Shown here piece by piece: positions 19,309 through 28,033 of a stretch of 64,000 bases of DNA. The translations under genes were made by a program, and so were the position numbers. The notes below the pieces were generated by a model that saw only the letters and a program-made list of their open reading frames with translations, ran no database searches and was not told the DNA's origin. The stretch's first letter is position 1. Every line of letters starts with the position of its first letter. Origin of the DNA: Prochlorococcus sp. AG-409-A10 (lineage in GTDB: Bacteria; Cyanobacteriota; Cyanobacteriia; PCC-6307; Cyanobiaceae); the NCBI GenBank assembly GCA_003216175.1, contig QCJG01000007.1, positions 32,878-96,877 of the forward strand, written 5' to 3'.

Positions 19309-20407
19309 GTTTTTGCAAGCATTCATTTATCTCTTTATTAGAGATATTATTAAACAATTCTACATCACCAATTTTTAAGGGCATGACGAAACTCACTTTG
19401 CCGTTTTTGACTTTCTTGTCTCCTTGAAGTGAGCTTAGAACATTTTCTAGTTCAAGCCTAGGCCACTTTGTTGGTAAACCTGCTTTCTCAATTAATTGTT
19501 TCTGCCTTTTTGCGTCAATCTCTTCCCATAGTCCCCTTTGAACCGCTAACTGACCAACAGCAACCATCCCCATTGCTACTGCCTCACCATGAAGCCATTT
19601 CCCATATCCACAAAGATTTTCTATTACGTGACCAAATGTATGTCCATAATTTAAGAATGCTCTTACGCCACTTTCCTTCTCATCTTTTACAACAATTTTC
19701 GCCTTAGATTTCGCAGAGCGTATAATTATTTCTATTAGTAGCTTCTCATTAATTCTTTTAAGGTCAGATATATTATCTTGCTTCTCTAGAAGTTCGAATA
19801 GTTCTAGGTCTGATATAACTCCATACTTAATTATTTCGGCCATACCTGCTTTGAACTCTCTTGCTGGGAGAGTAAATAATGTTTTGGGATCTATTAAAAC
19901 TAATTTAGGTTGATGAAAAGCACCTATAAGATTTTTACCTTTTGAATGATTTATGCCGGTTTTACCACCAATAGAGGCATCAACCATGGCAAGTAAAGTT
20001 GTAGGGACTTGGACTAAATGAATTCCGCGCAACCAAGTAGCAGCAGCAAATCCAGTCATGTCTCCAATTACACCACCCCCAAGGGCAATCATTAATGACC
20101 CTCTCTCTAACCTTGCTTCATAGGCCGCATCGTGTATTAAATCTATAGAAGATTGATTTTTTTGCTTTTCTCCTGCTTTTAATATTAGAAGTTTCGGAAT
20201 GAATTTATTTTTAATCAGACTTTTAATTATGCAGTCACTATAGTGATCTGATACTTCTTTATTTGAAACAACTAATACTTTTAGTCCATCTTTAAAACCA
20301 ATTTTACATAGCTCATCTCCTAAACATTCAAGACTATTTTTCCCTATAACTATCTCGTATGGGTTGCTAGTTAAAGAGACGTTTATATGGAAGTTGCCGT
20401 TATTCAC
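19301..20407 (-). CDS. aroB: 3-dehydroquinate synthase
   Basis: AroB converts DAHP to 3-dehydroquinate in the shikimate pathway. The 368-residue chain has the NAD-binding [20 protein letters not shown], the [18 protein letters not shown] block, the zinc ligands in AEIIKYG and [11 protein letters not shown], and [10 protein letters not shown] 14-bp hairpin lies about 75 nt upstream of the start (20483-20516). Confidence 0.96.
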   Translation of the reverse strand: MNNGNFHINVSLTSNPYEIVIGKNSLECLGDELCKIGFKDGLKVLVVSNKEVSDHYSDCIIKSLIKNKFIPKLLILKAGEKQKNQSSIDLIHDAAYEARLERGSLMIALGGGVIGDMTGFAAATWLRGIHLVQVPTTLLAMVDASIGGKTGINHSKGKNLIGAFHQPKLVLIDPKTLFTLPAREFKAGMAEIIKYGVISDLELFELLEKQDNISDLKRINEKLLIEIIIRSAKSKAKIVVKDEKESGVRAFLNYGHTFGHVIENLCGYGKWLHGEAVAMGMVAVGQLAVQRGLWEEIDAKRQKQLIEKAGLPTKWPRLELENVLSSLQGDKKVKNGKVSFVMPLKIGDVELFNNISNKEINECLQKLS

Positions 20408-20482
20408 AGTTGTGAGAGTATAGGGTTTTTTGATGATTTATTATTTTAAACCACCAAAATATGTAAGTAATTATATGGCTGT

Positions 20483-20516
20483 CGAACACATTTCATAAAC
20501 CAATGAAATATGTTCG
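20483..20516. repeat. 14-bp inverted repeat between aroB and purK
   Basis: CGAACACATTTCAT is followed by a 6-nt loop and ATGAAATATGTTCG. Thirteen positions pair, and the odd one becomes a G-U wobble if transcribed from the minus strand, which would place it in the aroB leader. No T run follows on either strand, so it is more likely a leader structure or operator than a terminator. The rest of 20408-20692 shows no gene. Confidence 0.6.
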
Positions 20517-20692
20517 TATACGTTAGGTATTTATTCAAAGATCATAATAATCACATTGTGGAATATTCTTTGGGTTGTGAATAAAGGATGTTTTTATTAA
20601 AATCATACTTCATAGATTATTTTTGTTTGTTTTACAAAACTTTTTTGTTTGTCTACAAGTGAACAAAGCTCTAAAAATGAGGTCTTGAACTA

Positions 20693-21838
20693 ATGATTGG
20701 GGTCGTGGGTGGAGGACAGTTGGCAATGCTTCTTGTTGAGGCTGGAAAAAAAAGAGATGTTGATGTCGTTGTTCAGACATCATCTAAAAATGACCCAGCT
20801 GCCAAAAAGACAAAGCAAGTAGTTCTGCATAATCCTACTGATGTAGAGGGCACAGAACTTCTTGCGGAAAAGGCCCGCTTGATTACTTTTGAAAATGAGT
20901 GGGTTGATATACCAAGTTTACTTTCTCTGCAAAACAATGGAGTCTCTTTTGTTCCCAGGCTTCAATCAATAAGACCTTTAATTAACAAAATAACTCAAAG
21001 AGAGTTATTAAACAGTCTGGATATTCCCTGTCCTGAATGGTTACCTATACCTTTAGAAAAATCATCTGCAATTGAGATTCCTTCTGATTGGGGATTCCCC
21101 TTGATGGCAAAAGCTGCCAAAGGCGGATATGACGGTAAAGGAACTAAAATTATTAAAAATTTAAAACAACTTCAAGAATTTCTATTAATTGAAACAGAAG
21201 AGCAATGGATGTTAGAAAAATGGATTACTTTCGATAAAGAATTATCCATCGTTTCTAGTAGGGATTCAAAAGGAATTATACGTAGCTTACCAATCGTAGA
21301 GACTTACCAATCTAAACAAGTATGCGACTGGGTTCTTGCCCCAGCTGATATCAATCATGACGTTGATCTTATGGTGAGAAATATCGTATCTTCGTTGCTG
21401 GCTGAATTGGACTATGTGGGAGTTATTGCTATTGAATTTTTCTATGGATCTGAAGGATTACTGGTAAATGAAATAGCTCCAAGGACGCATAACTCAGGTC
21501 ATTTTTCCATAGATGCTTGTAGTAGTAGCCAGTTTGATCAACAAATATGTATCACATCTGGGATTAATGTTCCCAGTCCTGAAATGCTTGTTAATGGTGC
21601 TTTAATGGCAAACTTGCTTGGTTTGCAAAGTAGCTATCCAATAACACTCAGCCAGAGGTTGGATGATTTAAGGGGTATTCCTGGCTTGAATGTTCATTGG
21701 TATGAAAAAGAAGAAGAAAAAGAAGGTAGAAAGCTTGGTCACGTTACTTATCTACTGAATAGTAAAGATGCTTTGTCTAGAAAAAAAGAAGCATTGGATG
21801 TTTTAAAAGCCATAAGGTCAATTTGGCCTACCTCATAA
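20693..21838 (+). CDS. purK: N5-carboxyaminoimidazole ribonucleotide synthase
   Basis: PurK is the ATP-grasp enzyme that carboxylates AIR to N5-CAIR in purine synthesis. The 381-residue protein starts with IGVVGGGQLAMLL, has the ATP-grasp loop KAAKGGYDGKGT, and the metal/ATP block VNEIAPRTHNSGHFSIDAC. The ATG at 20693 directly begins the conserved N-terminus. The 6S RNA gene lies immediately downstream, an arrangement known in cyanobacteria. Confidence 0.96.
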   Translation: MIGVVGGGQLAMLLVEAGKKRDVDVVVQTSSKNDPAAKKTKQVVLHNPTDVEGTELLAEKARLITFENEWVDIPSLLSLQNNGVSFVPRLQSIRPLINKITQRELLNSLDIPCPEWLPIPLEKSSAIEIPSDWGFPLMAKAAKGGYDGKGTKIIKNLKQLQEFLLIETEEQWMLEKWITFDKELSIVSSRDSKGIIRSLPIVETYQSKQVCDWVLAPADINHDVDLMVRNIVSSLLAELDYVGVIAIEFFYGSEGLLVNEIAPRTHNSGHFSIDACSSSQFDQQICITSGINVPSPEMLVNGALMANLLGLQSSYPITLSQRLDDLRGIPGLNVHWYEKEEEKEGRKLGHVTYLLNSKDALSRKKEALDVLKAIRSIWPTS

Positions 21839-21861
21839 TGATATTTTGTTTAAATTGTTCT

Positions 21862-22039
21862 AGTACTGCTTTGTTGGTATTGGCCTTTTCAAGTGCTCTG
21901 ATCTGACTCTCTTTCGATATGGGGAGGCTGTCGTGAAAGTAACGTATACCAGCTTTGCTCTGGAAACGAAGCTTCACTTTGAATCCCCCTCTGGTTCTTC
22001 CAGGTCGATGCTTCTTGGGCCATACGGCAAAGCGGTACT
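21862..22039 (+). ncRNA. ssrS: 6S RNA (6Sa)
   Basis: The ends form a long closing stem: AGTACTGCTTTG...GTATTGGCC pairs with GGGCCATAC..CAAAGCGGTACT. Inner elements include GGGGA against TCCCC, AAAGT/ACTTT, and a CCAG-ctttgct-CTGG terminal hairpin. The total of about 178 nt and the place next to purK match cyanobacterial 6S RNA, which binds RNA polymerase by mimicking an open promoter. A CATAAT -10-like box at 21834-21839 supports the plus strand. The fold is symmetric, so orientation is less certain than identity. Confidence 0.8.
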
Positions 22040-22137
22040 TTCTATAAATGAGTAAATTGAAAAAAATAGTTTTTTAGATTAAATTATTTATATTTTTTCT
22101 TTGTCAATTCATTATGGACTGTGTAACCAACTAGATC

Positions 22138-22488
22138 TCAAGATGTTAATCCTCTAGATTTACGGACTTTTCGCAGTAGATCGTGATCTTCTCTTGCTTT
22201 TTTATCAAGAATTGCTATATCTCTTCTGGCTTTTTTATCAACTTTCTGAATATCTTCTCTTGCTCTTTGGTCAAGTAGTGCAACATCTTTTCTTGCTCTC
22301 TGATCGATGTTCTCAAGGTCTGCTCTAGCTCGTTGATCAACATTCTCTAAGTCAATTTTTGCTCTTTCTATCATGCTTGTCATTGAGTCGACCATCATTG
22401 ACAAGGCGGCAGGAACTGGCTTGCCTGAAGTTGAAAAAGACGACTGTTCATTAAGACTAATACTAGTTTTTGCTTGATTCGATGCCAT
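22138..22488 (-). CDS. Small coiled protein of six 11-residue repeats
   Basis: The 116-residue protein is unrecognised. Residues 42-107 are six tandem 11-mers: RAKIDLENVDQ, RARADLENIDQ, RARKDVALLDQ, RAREDIQKVDK, KARRDIAILDK and KAREDHDLLRK. The consensus is [RK]AR.D[LIV]..[LIV]DQ. Eleven-residue periodicity suits a right-handed or hendecad helical coil or an amphipathic surface helix. The N-terminal 40 residues are low-complexity with a hydrophobic patch (VPAALSMMVDSM). There is no signal peptide. The function is unknown. Confidence 0.75.
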   Translation of the reverse strand: MASNQAKTSISLNEQSSFSTSGKPVPAALSMMVDSMTSMIERAKIDLENVDQRARADLENIDQRARKDVALLDQRAREDIQKVDKKARRDIAILDKKAREDHDLLRKVRKSRGLTS

Positions 22489-22709
22489 AGTTTTAATTCA
22501 AATAGGCTTACATTAGTTAGAAGCCATTTTCTTGATGTTTCTATTATCTCCTTTTATTAGCCCAAAGAATCAAAATCTTCAGAAGAAAAACGAGCTGTAA
22601 TAGAGAGATGATGCTTTTGCTTCAAAAGCTCATGGTATTTCATTTTATCTTTTTTCAGATTTTGGTGAAATCCAGATTAATACACACTAATACAGTATTA
22701 AAAAGAAAA

Positions 22710-22934
22710 TTAATAGTATTTCCCTTTTGGATAAAGTCTAGCTATTCTCTGTTTTTGATTCACTTTTTCTAGTCTTTTTCTATTCCGATCTTTGCATGAA
22801 TCGTCATCTTCATCAAGCCTAAAAAAGACAAAATAGAACATAACGCCTGTGAAAATTAATCCTGTGAATAGAACCCAAAAACCAATTAATCCTTTAGGAG
22901 ATAAGTAGTCAATATTAAAAGATATATTTCTCAT
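22710..22934 (-). CDS. Small single-span membrane protein
   Basis: The 74-residue unrecognised protein has one clear membrane helix (about 15-38, GLIGFWVLFTGLIFTGVMFY) followed by an acidic-to-basic C-terminal tail (DEDDD then RNRKRLEK). It is isolated on the minus strand in the small-gene region; about 220 nt of AT-rich sequence separates it from the 11-mer repeat gene. Confidence 0.55.
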   Translation of the reverse strand: MRNISFNIDYLSPKGLIGFWVLFTGLIFTGVMFYFVFFRLDEDDDSCKDRNRKRLEKVNQKQRIARLYPKGKYY

Positions 22935-23123
22935 TTTTATTACATAAAAATTCTAAGCTTATATATTATCTTCAATAAATAAAAAATGTAGGAATAGTTT
23001 GGTTTTATATAAACCTACTTTTTAAAAATTTGCATTTTTTAAAATTACTAGCTACGAATGAGAATTTCTACGCATTAACACATAATAAAATTTAATTAAA
23101 ATTAAAATAAATATTTTTTTGAA

Positions 23124-23258
23124 ATGGAAGCGACCCATAACTATGCAATGAACCTTATCGTTCCATTAATGGGAATGGCTCCTTTGCTAATGCTTTTTAT
23201 ATTGAAAGGGGAGAAAAAATCAAAGGTTTCAAAGAGTTGGACTAGATCGACTAACTAG
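23124..23258 (+). CDS. 44-residue membrane peptide
   Basis: A short frame from ATG to TAG codes for a hydrophobic segment (NLIVPLMGMAPLLMLFILKG) followed by a basic tail (KKSKVSKSW). The charge pattern is that of a small bitopic membrane protein. Family unknown. It is about 190 nt from the divergent minus-strand gene, and a gap of 314 nt follows. Confidence 0.5.
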   Translation: MEATHNYAMNLIVPLMGMAPLLMLFILKGEKKSKVSKSWTRSTN

Positions 23259-23572
23259 AATTGTGAAAAATAAGTTTTTATTCATATTTGACTTATAAAG
23301 AGCTCAAAAAGATGGTTGTTTGTTTTATAAAGGTATGATTTTATTGAATTAATATTTTTAAATTATTAACTTATAAAGATTTTCTATCTTTTTTTATTAT
23401 CTATTTTACAATTAATCTAAAAACATTAATATTAATAATTAAATTATAGACTCAATATAGGTTAGTTATGTTTTAACTCACAGTAACCTTTTATTTTCGC
23501 TATCCTAGTTATCTATTAGACATTAGACACTTTTTTACGTCTAGTGAATAATTTAAATTATTTTATTAAGCA
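23259..23572. other. AT-rich spacer without recognised gene
   Basis: No convincing frame on either strand. A small inverted repeat (TAGAC ... GTCTA, about 23526-23544) lies just 5' of the next short gene. Nothing else was recognised. Confidence 0.5.
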
Positions 23573-23695
23573 ATGCAAAATCACAAGACTCAGCAGTTCG
23601 CAAAGTTTTTTCTTAAAGACATAAATTCTAAAAATACAAAGGATAGTAATGAAAAATCTGATACTTATTCTCTTAGGTTCAGTAAATCTAGCTAA
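23573..23695 (+). CDS. 40-residue basic hydrophilic peptide (tentative)
   Basis: A short ATG-initiated frame, rich in Lys, Asn, Ser and Asp (starts MQNHKTQQFAKFFLKDINSK). It has no membrane segment or known motif. Composition and length alone do not prove coding. Confidence 0.35.
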   Translation: MQNHKTQQFAKFFLKDINSKNTKDSNEKSDTYSLRFSKSS

Positions 23696-23953
23696 TGATA
23701 TGCAAATTTTAGGAGTTTTCTGCTTTTCAATTATTTAGTCATTCATAACAATTTAACTAATAGATTAAAGTTTAATTAAAAACCAAATTATTTTTTCTTG
23801 TCTATCCGCATAAGCATCAAATAAAATTTAGGCGAACAATGTAGAATTACTTTTATGTAATTTATACCTATGATCGTAAGTTTAAAAATATTCTAAAGAA
23901 AAATAAGAAATTTTGAAATCATGCTAAATCTACCTTGGATTTACTGAAAAATT

Positions 23954-24136
23954 ATGAACACAACCATTCAAAGAGAAACAACTCTTAAATGGAGTTCCGA
24001 TGGAGAACTATCTTCTACTGATATGGCTATAATTCTAGAACTACTTGCAAACAAAGAATTAACACAATGTGTATTAGCATGCGATGCTAATAAAAAATCT
24101 TCAGAGATACTATTTTATTTAAAAGACCGTTTATAA
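23954..24136 (+). CDS. 60-residue hypothetical protein
   Basis: The soluble protein is unrecognised (starts MNTTIQRETTLKWSSDGELS). A helical stretch (STDMAIILELLANKELTQ) precedes two cysteines in the segment CVLAC (a CX3C pair). Its neighbour 85 nt downstream also carries CX3C motifs. Confidence 0.5.
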   Translation: MNTTIQRETTLKWSSDGELSSTDMAIILELLANKELTQCVLACDANKKSSEILFYLKDRL

Positions 24137-24221
24137 GTGAATTTACCTAAAAAAGTTTTGTTAATTTATTGAGAAATATAATCGTTCAATAGTATGTTTA
24201 GTTTCTACTAAATTTATAAAT

Positions 24222-24368
24222 ATGAAAACCGCACAAGATAGATATTTTGAATGTTTAGAAGTTTGTATGGAAGATGAGCAGGGAAAATCTTGTCGCCAGG
24301 TATGCGCACCAATATTAAATGATGATCCCTTTGATCACCCAACAGTGCCCATAATTAACAATCAGTAA
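24222..24368 (+). CDS. 48-residue twin-CX3C protein
   Basis: An ATG-initiated frame of 48 residues. It has C11-x3-C15 (ECLEVC) and C24-x3-C28 (SCRQVC) separated by eight residues, then a Pro/Asp-rich tail. Twin CX3C arrangements form helical hairpins held by disulfides, or bind metal, in other proteins. No family is recognised, and there is no export signal. A TATAAA-like box lies at 24215-24220. Confidence 0.5.
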   Translation: MKTAQDRYFECLEVCMEDEQGKSCRQVCAPILNDDPFDHPTVPIINNQ

Positions 24369-24542
24369 ATATGGACCTTTAAAAAAAATCTAAATAGATT
24401 TTATATTATATTTTCTAACAATAACAGTTAAATTTTCAAGCTTAGAATTTTACTCCAACGCAACTCATTTATGGCCACTTTATTTATTGGGAGGTCTATT
24501 TTGGTTTCGAATTGGCTAGAATTCCTCTAATTTATATAAATT

Positions 24543-24692
24543 ATGGATACTCCTATCACCCACATCAATTTATTTAATGCAATGCTTGCACTTTATGTGA
24601 TTGGTTATCAAATATCTATATGCTTGGATTGGAGTTGGATTCCAATGAATAAAGAAGATTATCAACTTCCATATCAAGACAAATGGAGCTGA
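24543..24692 (+). CDS. 49-residue hypothetical membrane peptide
   Basis: The short frame carries a hydrophobic segment (LFNAMLALYVIGYQISICL, about 10-28) followed by a Trp- and charge-rich tail ending in DKWS. It looks like a small bitopic membrane protein; family unknown. Confidence 0.45.
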   Translation: MDTPITHINLFNAMLALYVIGYQISICLDWSWIPMNKEDYQLPYQDKWS

Positions 24693-24831
24693 ACAAGTTA
24701 GTTAATAATTTATTAATATGTAAATGTTTGGATATACTATATTTCTAAAAAGAAATTTTAATTAAAATTTTTAGTAATAATCTCACTAATATTTAAATAC
24801 TTTTAAGTTAATTACTTGTTACTTTTACAGG

Positions 24832-25008
24832 TTAAATATTTTGAACAACATGAAATAGACCAAAGGAATACCCCCCAATAAGTATCCATCCAAGAATAGC
24901 CGAAATTATTGTCGATCTCCTATTGTGTCTTCTTATCGCATTCTCTATCATTTCATTTACGTCATCTTTATTTATTAGATTTGTAGATTTTGGATTAGTA
25001 GAAGTCAT
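24832..25008 (-). CDS. 58-residue single-span membrane protein
   Basis: The minus-strand frame starts at ATG 25008. It has a charged N-terminal half (NKDDVNEMIENAIRRHNRRS) and one C-terminal membrane helix (TIISAILGWILIGGYSFGLF). This is a tail-anchored layout. It is convergent with the 49-residue gene ending at 24692. Family unknown. Confidence 0.55.
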   Translation of the reverse strand: MTSTNPKSTNLINKDDVNEMIENAIRRHNRRSTIISAILGWILIGGYSFGLFHVVQNI

Positions 25009-25074
25009 TTTTTTATGTAAATTTGATGCTTTGAGATGATTTGATTAATCTCTGTCTAACAAATTCATTTAAGA

Positions 25075-25173
25075 TTGAATTTGCTTGATAAAGCAGTTGT
25101 TGCTTTCTTGAGGACTATCTTTGAGAGATGCTTGGAAGAATGGCAGAAAAGTCAAGAATGGATACCTATGTAA
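25075..25173 (+). CDS. 32-residue amphipathic peptide (tentative)
   Basis: A TTG-initiated frame encodes a peptide that looks protein-like despite its length: NLLDKAVVAFLRTIFERC followed by LEEWQKSQEW. The regular hydrophobic/charged spacing suggests one amphipathic helix. An 8-bp inverted repeat (CAAATTCA/TGAATTTG) spans the start. Confidence 0.3.
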   Translation: MNLLDKAVVAFLRTIFERCLEEWQKSQEWIPM

Positions 25174-25691
25174 ACATTTGTTAAGACTATAATAGATTTT
25201 TTTGTGAGTTGTGTAGGTAAAATCACTTTATTTGGATTTTAATAAAAGAGAGTCATTGGATTTGCGTCGAGTAAAAATTTCATTTATGTACATCTTGATT
25301 TTTATTCTTCTATTTCCCCTAAATTAATCGAGTCAAGCTGATTTACTCTTAATTGTCTTTGTCGTATGCAATGTGTTTTTTATAAATAATAATTTTTTAA
25401 AACAAACTTTATAAAATATATTTGCAGCTAAATTTACTTGCTAAAGATGTAATAATATAAATCAATATATAACAAACCAATCAGTTTTAGAAATAGACAT
25501 CAGGATAAAAGCTTGATTTCATTTTGGCGATCGCTTAGAATATTATTTATTAGTTAATATTTTTTCATACAATATACAAGAAAAATTTATTCAAATTTAA
25601 ATAACTAGGAGCATAAAAATTATTTTTTATAAGTTATACTTTTTTTATTTCTTGATTTGCTTACTATTGAGAGCCTATATTAAGGACTAAG
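25174..25691. other. Intergenic AT-rich stretch, no firm gene
   Basis: About 520 nt. A 23-residue hydrophobic TTG frame (25256-25327) is the only open frame of note and is not convincing. A single GCGATCGC octamer occurs at 25527-25534. No tRNA or obvious structured RNA was seen. Confidence 0.5.
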
Positions 25692-26147
25692 TTAAAAGAG
25701 GTTTTCGTTATTGTCTGTTTCATTCTTTTCTAAAAGCTTTCTAGTCAGAAAAGAATATGATGCTTGATGTTTTTCTTTCCATTCTTTGTGTTCTTTTATC
25801 TGCTTTTTTAGCTTTTCTAAACTTTCTTTTTCTTCTGGATAAACTCTCTCTAAGTATTCTGGGTTTAAATTTATATTGCCTTCAAATTCATAAACCATTT
25901 CCTCAAATGATTCGCATATTCCCAGGATATCTGCCATAAAATCTTCAAATTCATCAATATTTATTTCTTGAAGTACTTTTCTTAATTTACTTTGGCTTGA
26001 TTCTTCTGGCTCCCATTCTTTCTTTAAGACGTGAAGAAGATTGAGTTGGCCAATTCTATCTAGGAGATCCCACTTGGAGGCGTCATCGGCTGAGTAAAAA
26101 TATGAGCCATCCCCAGATTGATAAAATGTGCCTCTTTCTTTATCCAT
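25692..26147 (-). CDS. Hypothetical acidic helical protein
   Basis: The 151-residue soluble protein is unrecognised. The N-terminal third contains Gly/Tyr/Ser-rich sequence (FYQSGDGSYFYSADD). The rest is Glu/Lys-rich and probably helical, with a coiled-coil-like segment (ESLEKLKKQIKEHKEWKEKH, about 108-127). There are no membrane segments. It is monocistronic, flanked by spacers of more than 200 nt. Confidence 0.6.
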   Translation of the reverse strand: MDKERGTFYQSGDGSYFYSADDASKWDLLDRIGQLNLLHVLKKEWEPEESSQSKLRKVLQEINIDEFEDFMADILGICESFEEMVYEFEGNINLNPEYLERVYPEEKESLEKLKKQIKEHKEWKEKHQASYSFLTRKLLEKNETDNNENLF

Positions 26148-26379
26148 TCATATAAAAAGGAGAATGTATTAAATCTTTTATATTGGGTTTAAAGTGTTAA
26201 TGCGTTTGATTCGATTAGTTCATCACACACTTGAGTTTAGTAAGTCATTGAATTTTAATTTGTTATATATATTAGGATAGCATTTCTCTTCCCAGATATC
26301 TGTTTTTTGGATTATTTTATACTTATCATTTATTTATTCCTAATATTAATCTTATATTTTGATTTATTAGATATTATTT

Positions 26380-26781
26380 TTAATCAAAGAAATCTAATGG
26401 AAAGGGGCCAAAAGTCTTTGTTGAAAATGAATTATCATAAGTTTGACTACTTATTAATATACCTTCTCCCAAACCAAATTCAACTCTAGCGTGAATTTCA
26501 CCTGTTTTTTGATTAGCCTTTAAAAATATAGGACCGTCCGAACTAGGTAATGTGACGCATTTCATTTCATTGAATTTAAATTTTTCTTCTATTTTCCTAA
26601 CCGCATTAATACCTTTTTTTAATGATGGTGACATAATTCCTATCGTAATCCAATCTGACTTATAAATAATATGGCTAAGTTGATTAAGAAGTGTTTTTGA
26701 TTGTTTTCTCGATAGTTTAGGCGCTGACCTTAGTTTATCAAGGTCTTCTAGTTTGCAGATATCAATATTTTCTGTAGACAT
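26380..26781 (-). CDS. DUF1824 family protein
   Basis: The 133-residue protein matches the cyanobacterial DUF1824 pattern: a helical N-terminus (LSRKQSKTLLNQL), then SDWITIGIMSPS, GPIFLKANQKTGEIHAR and GEGILISSQTYD. Function unknown. The preceding 232 nt (26148-26379) contain no convincing gene. Confidence 0.65.
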   Translation of the reverse strand: MSTENIDICKLEDLDKLRSAPKLSRKQSKTLLNQLSHIIYKSDWITIGIMSPSLKKGINAVRKIEEKFKFNEMKCVTLPSSDGPIFLKANQKTGEIHARVEFGLGEGILISSQTYDNSFSTKTFGPFPLDFFD

Positions 26782-27022
26782 TTAGATCGTAATTTTTTTA
26801 TGTTAATACTAGAGTAATGTTTCTCTAGCATTTATTTATAAAATAATAATCTATATAATTTTATTTTTTAGCTGTAAACAGTTAGCTTTACAATTAGATT
26901 AAATACGAAAATATTTTACTTGTTTGATAGTAAAAAAAATCGATCAATTAACCAAATTCTGTCTATGAGGCTATATTTAAGCCTAAATTGTGACTCTTTG
27001 CTTTGATTGTCTTTTACTTATA

Positions 27023-27214
27023 TCAATTAATATTTTTGGATTCTTTTATTCTCCTGGATTCATGCAGTTGTTCTAATTCGTTATAGACGTCACGTAATAT
27101 TTTCTGTATGTGGTCTGAATTTTCAATTGATCCAAGAGAATTCATGGCTTTTATAAGGTTTTCTTTAGCTTCTATCAAGCCTCGACATTGTGGGCTTCCA
27201 GCTTCAGAGGACAT
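27023..27214 (-). CDS. 63-residue hypothetical helical protein
   Basis: The protein starts MSSEAGSPQCRGLIEAKENL and continues as charged helix (HIQKILRDVYNELEQLHESR). Family unknown. The start codon is preceded directly by 15 A residues on the coding strand, leaving no Shine-Dalgarno site, as at phnD. Confidence 0.5.
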   Translation of the reverse strand: MSSEAGSPQCRGLIEAKENLIKAMNSLGSIENSDHIQKILRDVYNELEQLHESRRIKESKNIN

Positions 27215-27229
27215 TTTTTTTTTTTTTTT
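27214..27229 (-). repeat. Poly-A homopolymer at a start codon
   Basis: Fifteen A residues on the coding strand are followed by the ATG of the 63-residue gene (16 A in all). This is the second example in this window of a long A run abutting a start codon. Confidence 0.85.
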
Positions 27230-27384
27230 GAATTGTTGGTATGTATTTATTATATCTAGTCTTTTAAATGATTAATTTTCTTTCAGCTTTTTTAAATTAT
27301 TATTTCTTTAACTTCACTTTAGATTTTCAGACTTGACGAACCCTGTTTTTTTTATTAAAAAAATAATTAAGACTTTGTTTTTAG

Positions 27385-27654
27385 ATGGCAAAATTAGAAG
27401 ATTTTGACGCTCCAATTGGTTGGCTCATAGATCCTCATAATAAATGGGCTATTCATTTTAATTGTAAGAAGGTATCTTATGAAAAGATATCCGCAGATTT
27501 TAATATTGATATGTGGGGAGTTGTTCCAAATGGTAAACCTATGAAATTTAAAAGCAGAAGAAAGGTAACAAAAGAAGATTCAATAAAGACTTGGAAGCAA
27601 CTGCTATCGTCGAACTGGGTTGAATTTGATTTTGAAAAGAATATGACTGCTTGA
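27385..27654 (+). CDS. DUF1651 family protein
   Basis: The 89-residue protein has the picocyanobacterial DUF1651 pattern: GWLIDPHNKWAIHF near the start and a KTWKQLLSSNW segment near the end, with a basic KSRRKVTKED stretch between. These small proteins are common and often multicopy in marine picocyanobacteria. Function unknown. Confidence 0.65.
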   Translation: MAKLEDFDAPIGWLIDPHNKWAIHFNCKKVSYEKISADFNIDMWGVVPNGKPMKFKSRRKVTKEDSIKTWKQLLSSNWVEFDFEKNMTA

Positions 27655-27723
27655 AAAACTTTATAATTTAATGTGCATTCTACTTTTTATTAGTTATCAT
27701 AAATTTATTTATGATTTTATAAG

Positions 27724-27987
27724 TTGCTAAATACTTTACATAAACTTCTTAAATTAGTTTTTATATTCTCAGCTGTAATTACTGGATGGACTTCAATTAT
27801 CTTATTATCTAATACAACATTTAATTTAGAAGTTAAAGAAATAATAACTAAAATGTATATGAATCAAAAGAATTTTATTTATAATGTCAAGGACTTATCA
27901 CTTTTATTAGTAAAAGATGCAAATGAACGTTTTTCTGAAGGAAACAAAAGCATAATTCGATTAAATAAAGCAAAACCATATAAATAA
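27724..27987 (+). CDS. Hypothetical protein with N-terminal membrane segment
   Basis: The 87-residue frame begins at a TTG with one hydrophobic stretch (LVFIFSAVITGWTSIILL, about 11-28) and then a hydrophilic tail. Family unknown. No ATG precedes the membrane segment, so the TTG start is the best available. Confidence 0.45.
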   Translation: MLNTLHKLLKLVFIFSAVITGWTSIILLSNTTFNLEVKEIITKMYMNQKNFIYNVKDLSLLLVKDANERFSEGNKSIIRLNKAKPYK

Positions 27988-28033
27988 AGAATGTTTTTTC
28001 ATTATTTGATAAAAAAACAAAAATAGTATTAAC

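Noticed and set aside
25527..25534. GCGATCGC octamer (HIP1-type)
   Set aside because: A single occurrence is not evidence of HIP1 enrichment, and this lineage generally lacks it.
26307..26489. Plus-strand 60-residue hydrophobic frame
   Set aside because: It is Leu/Ile-rich low-complexity AT sequence overlapping the 3' end of the DUF1824 gene.
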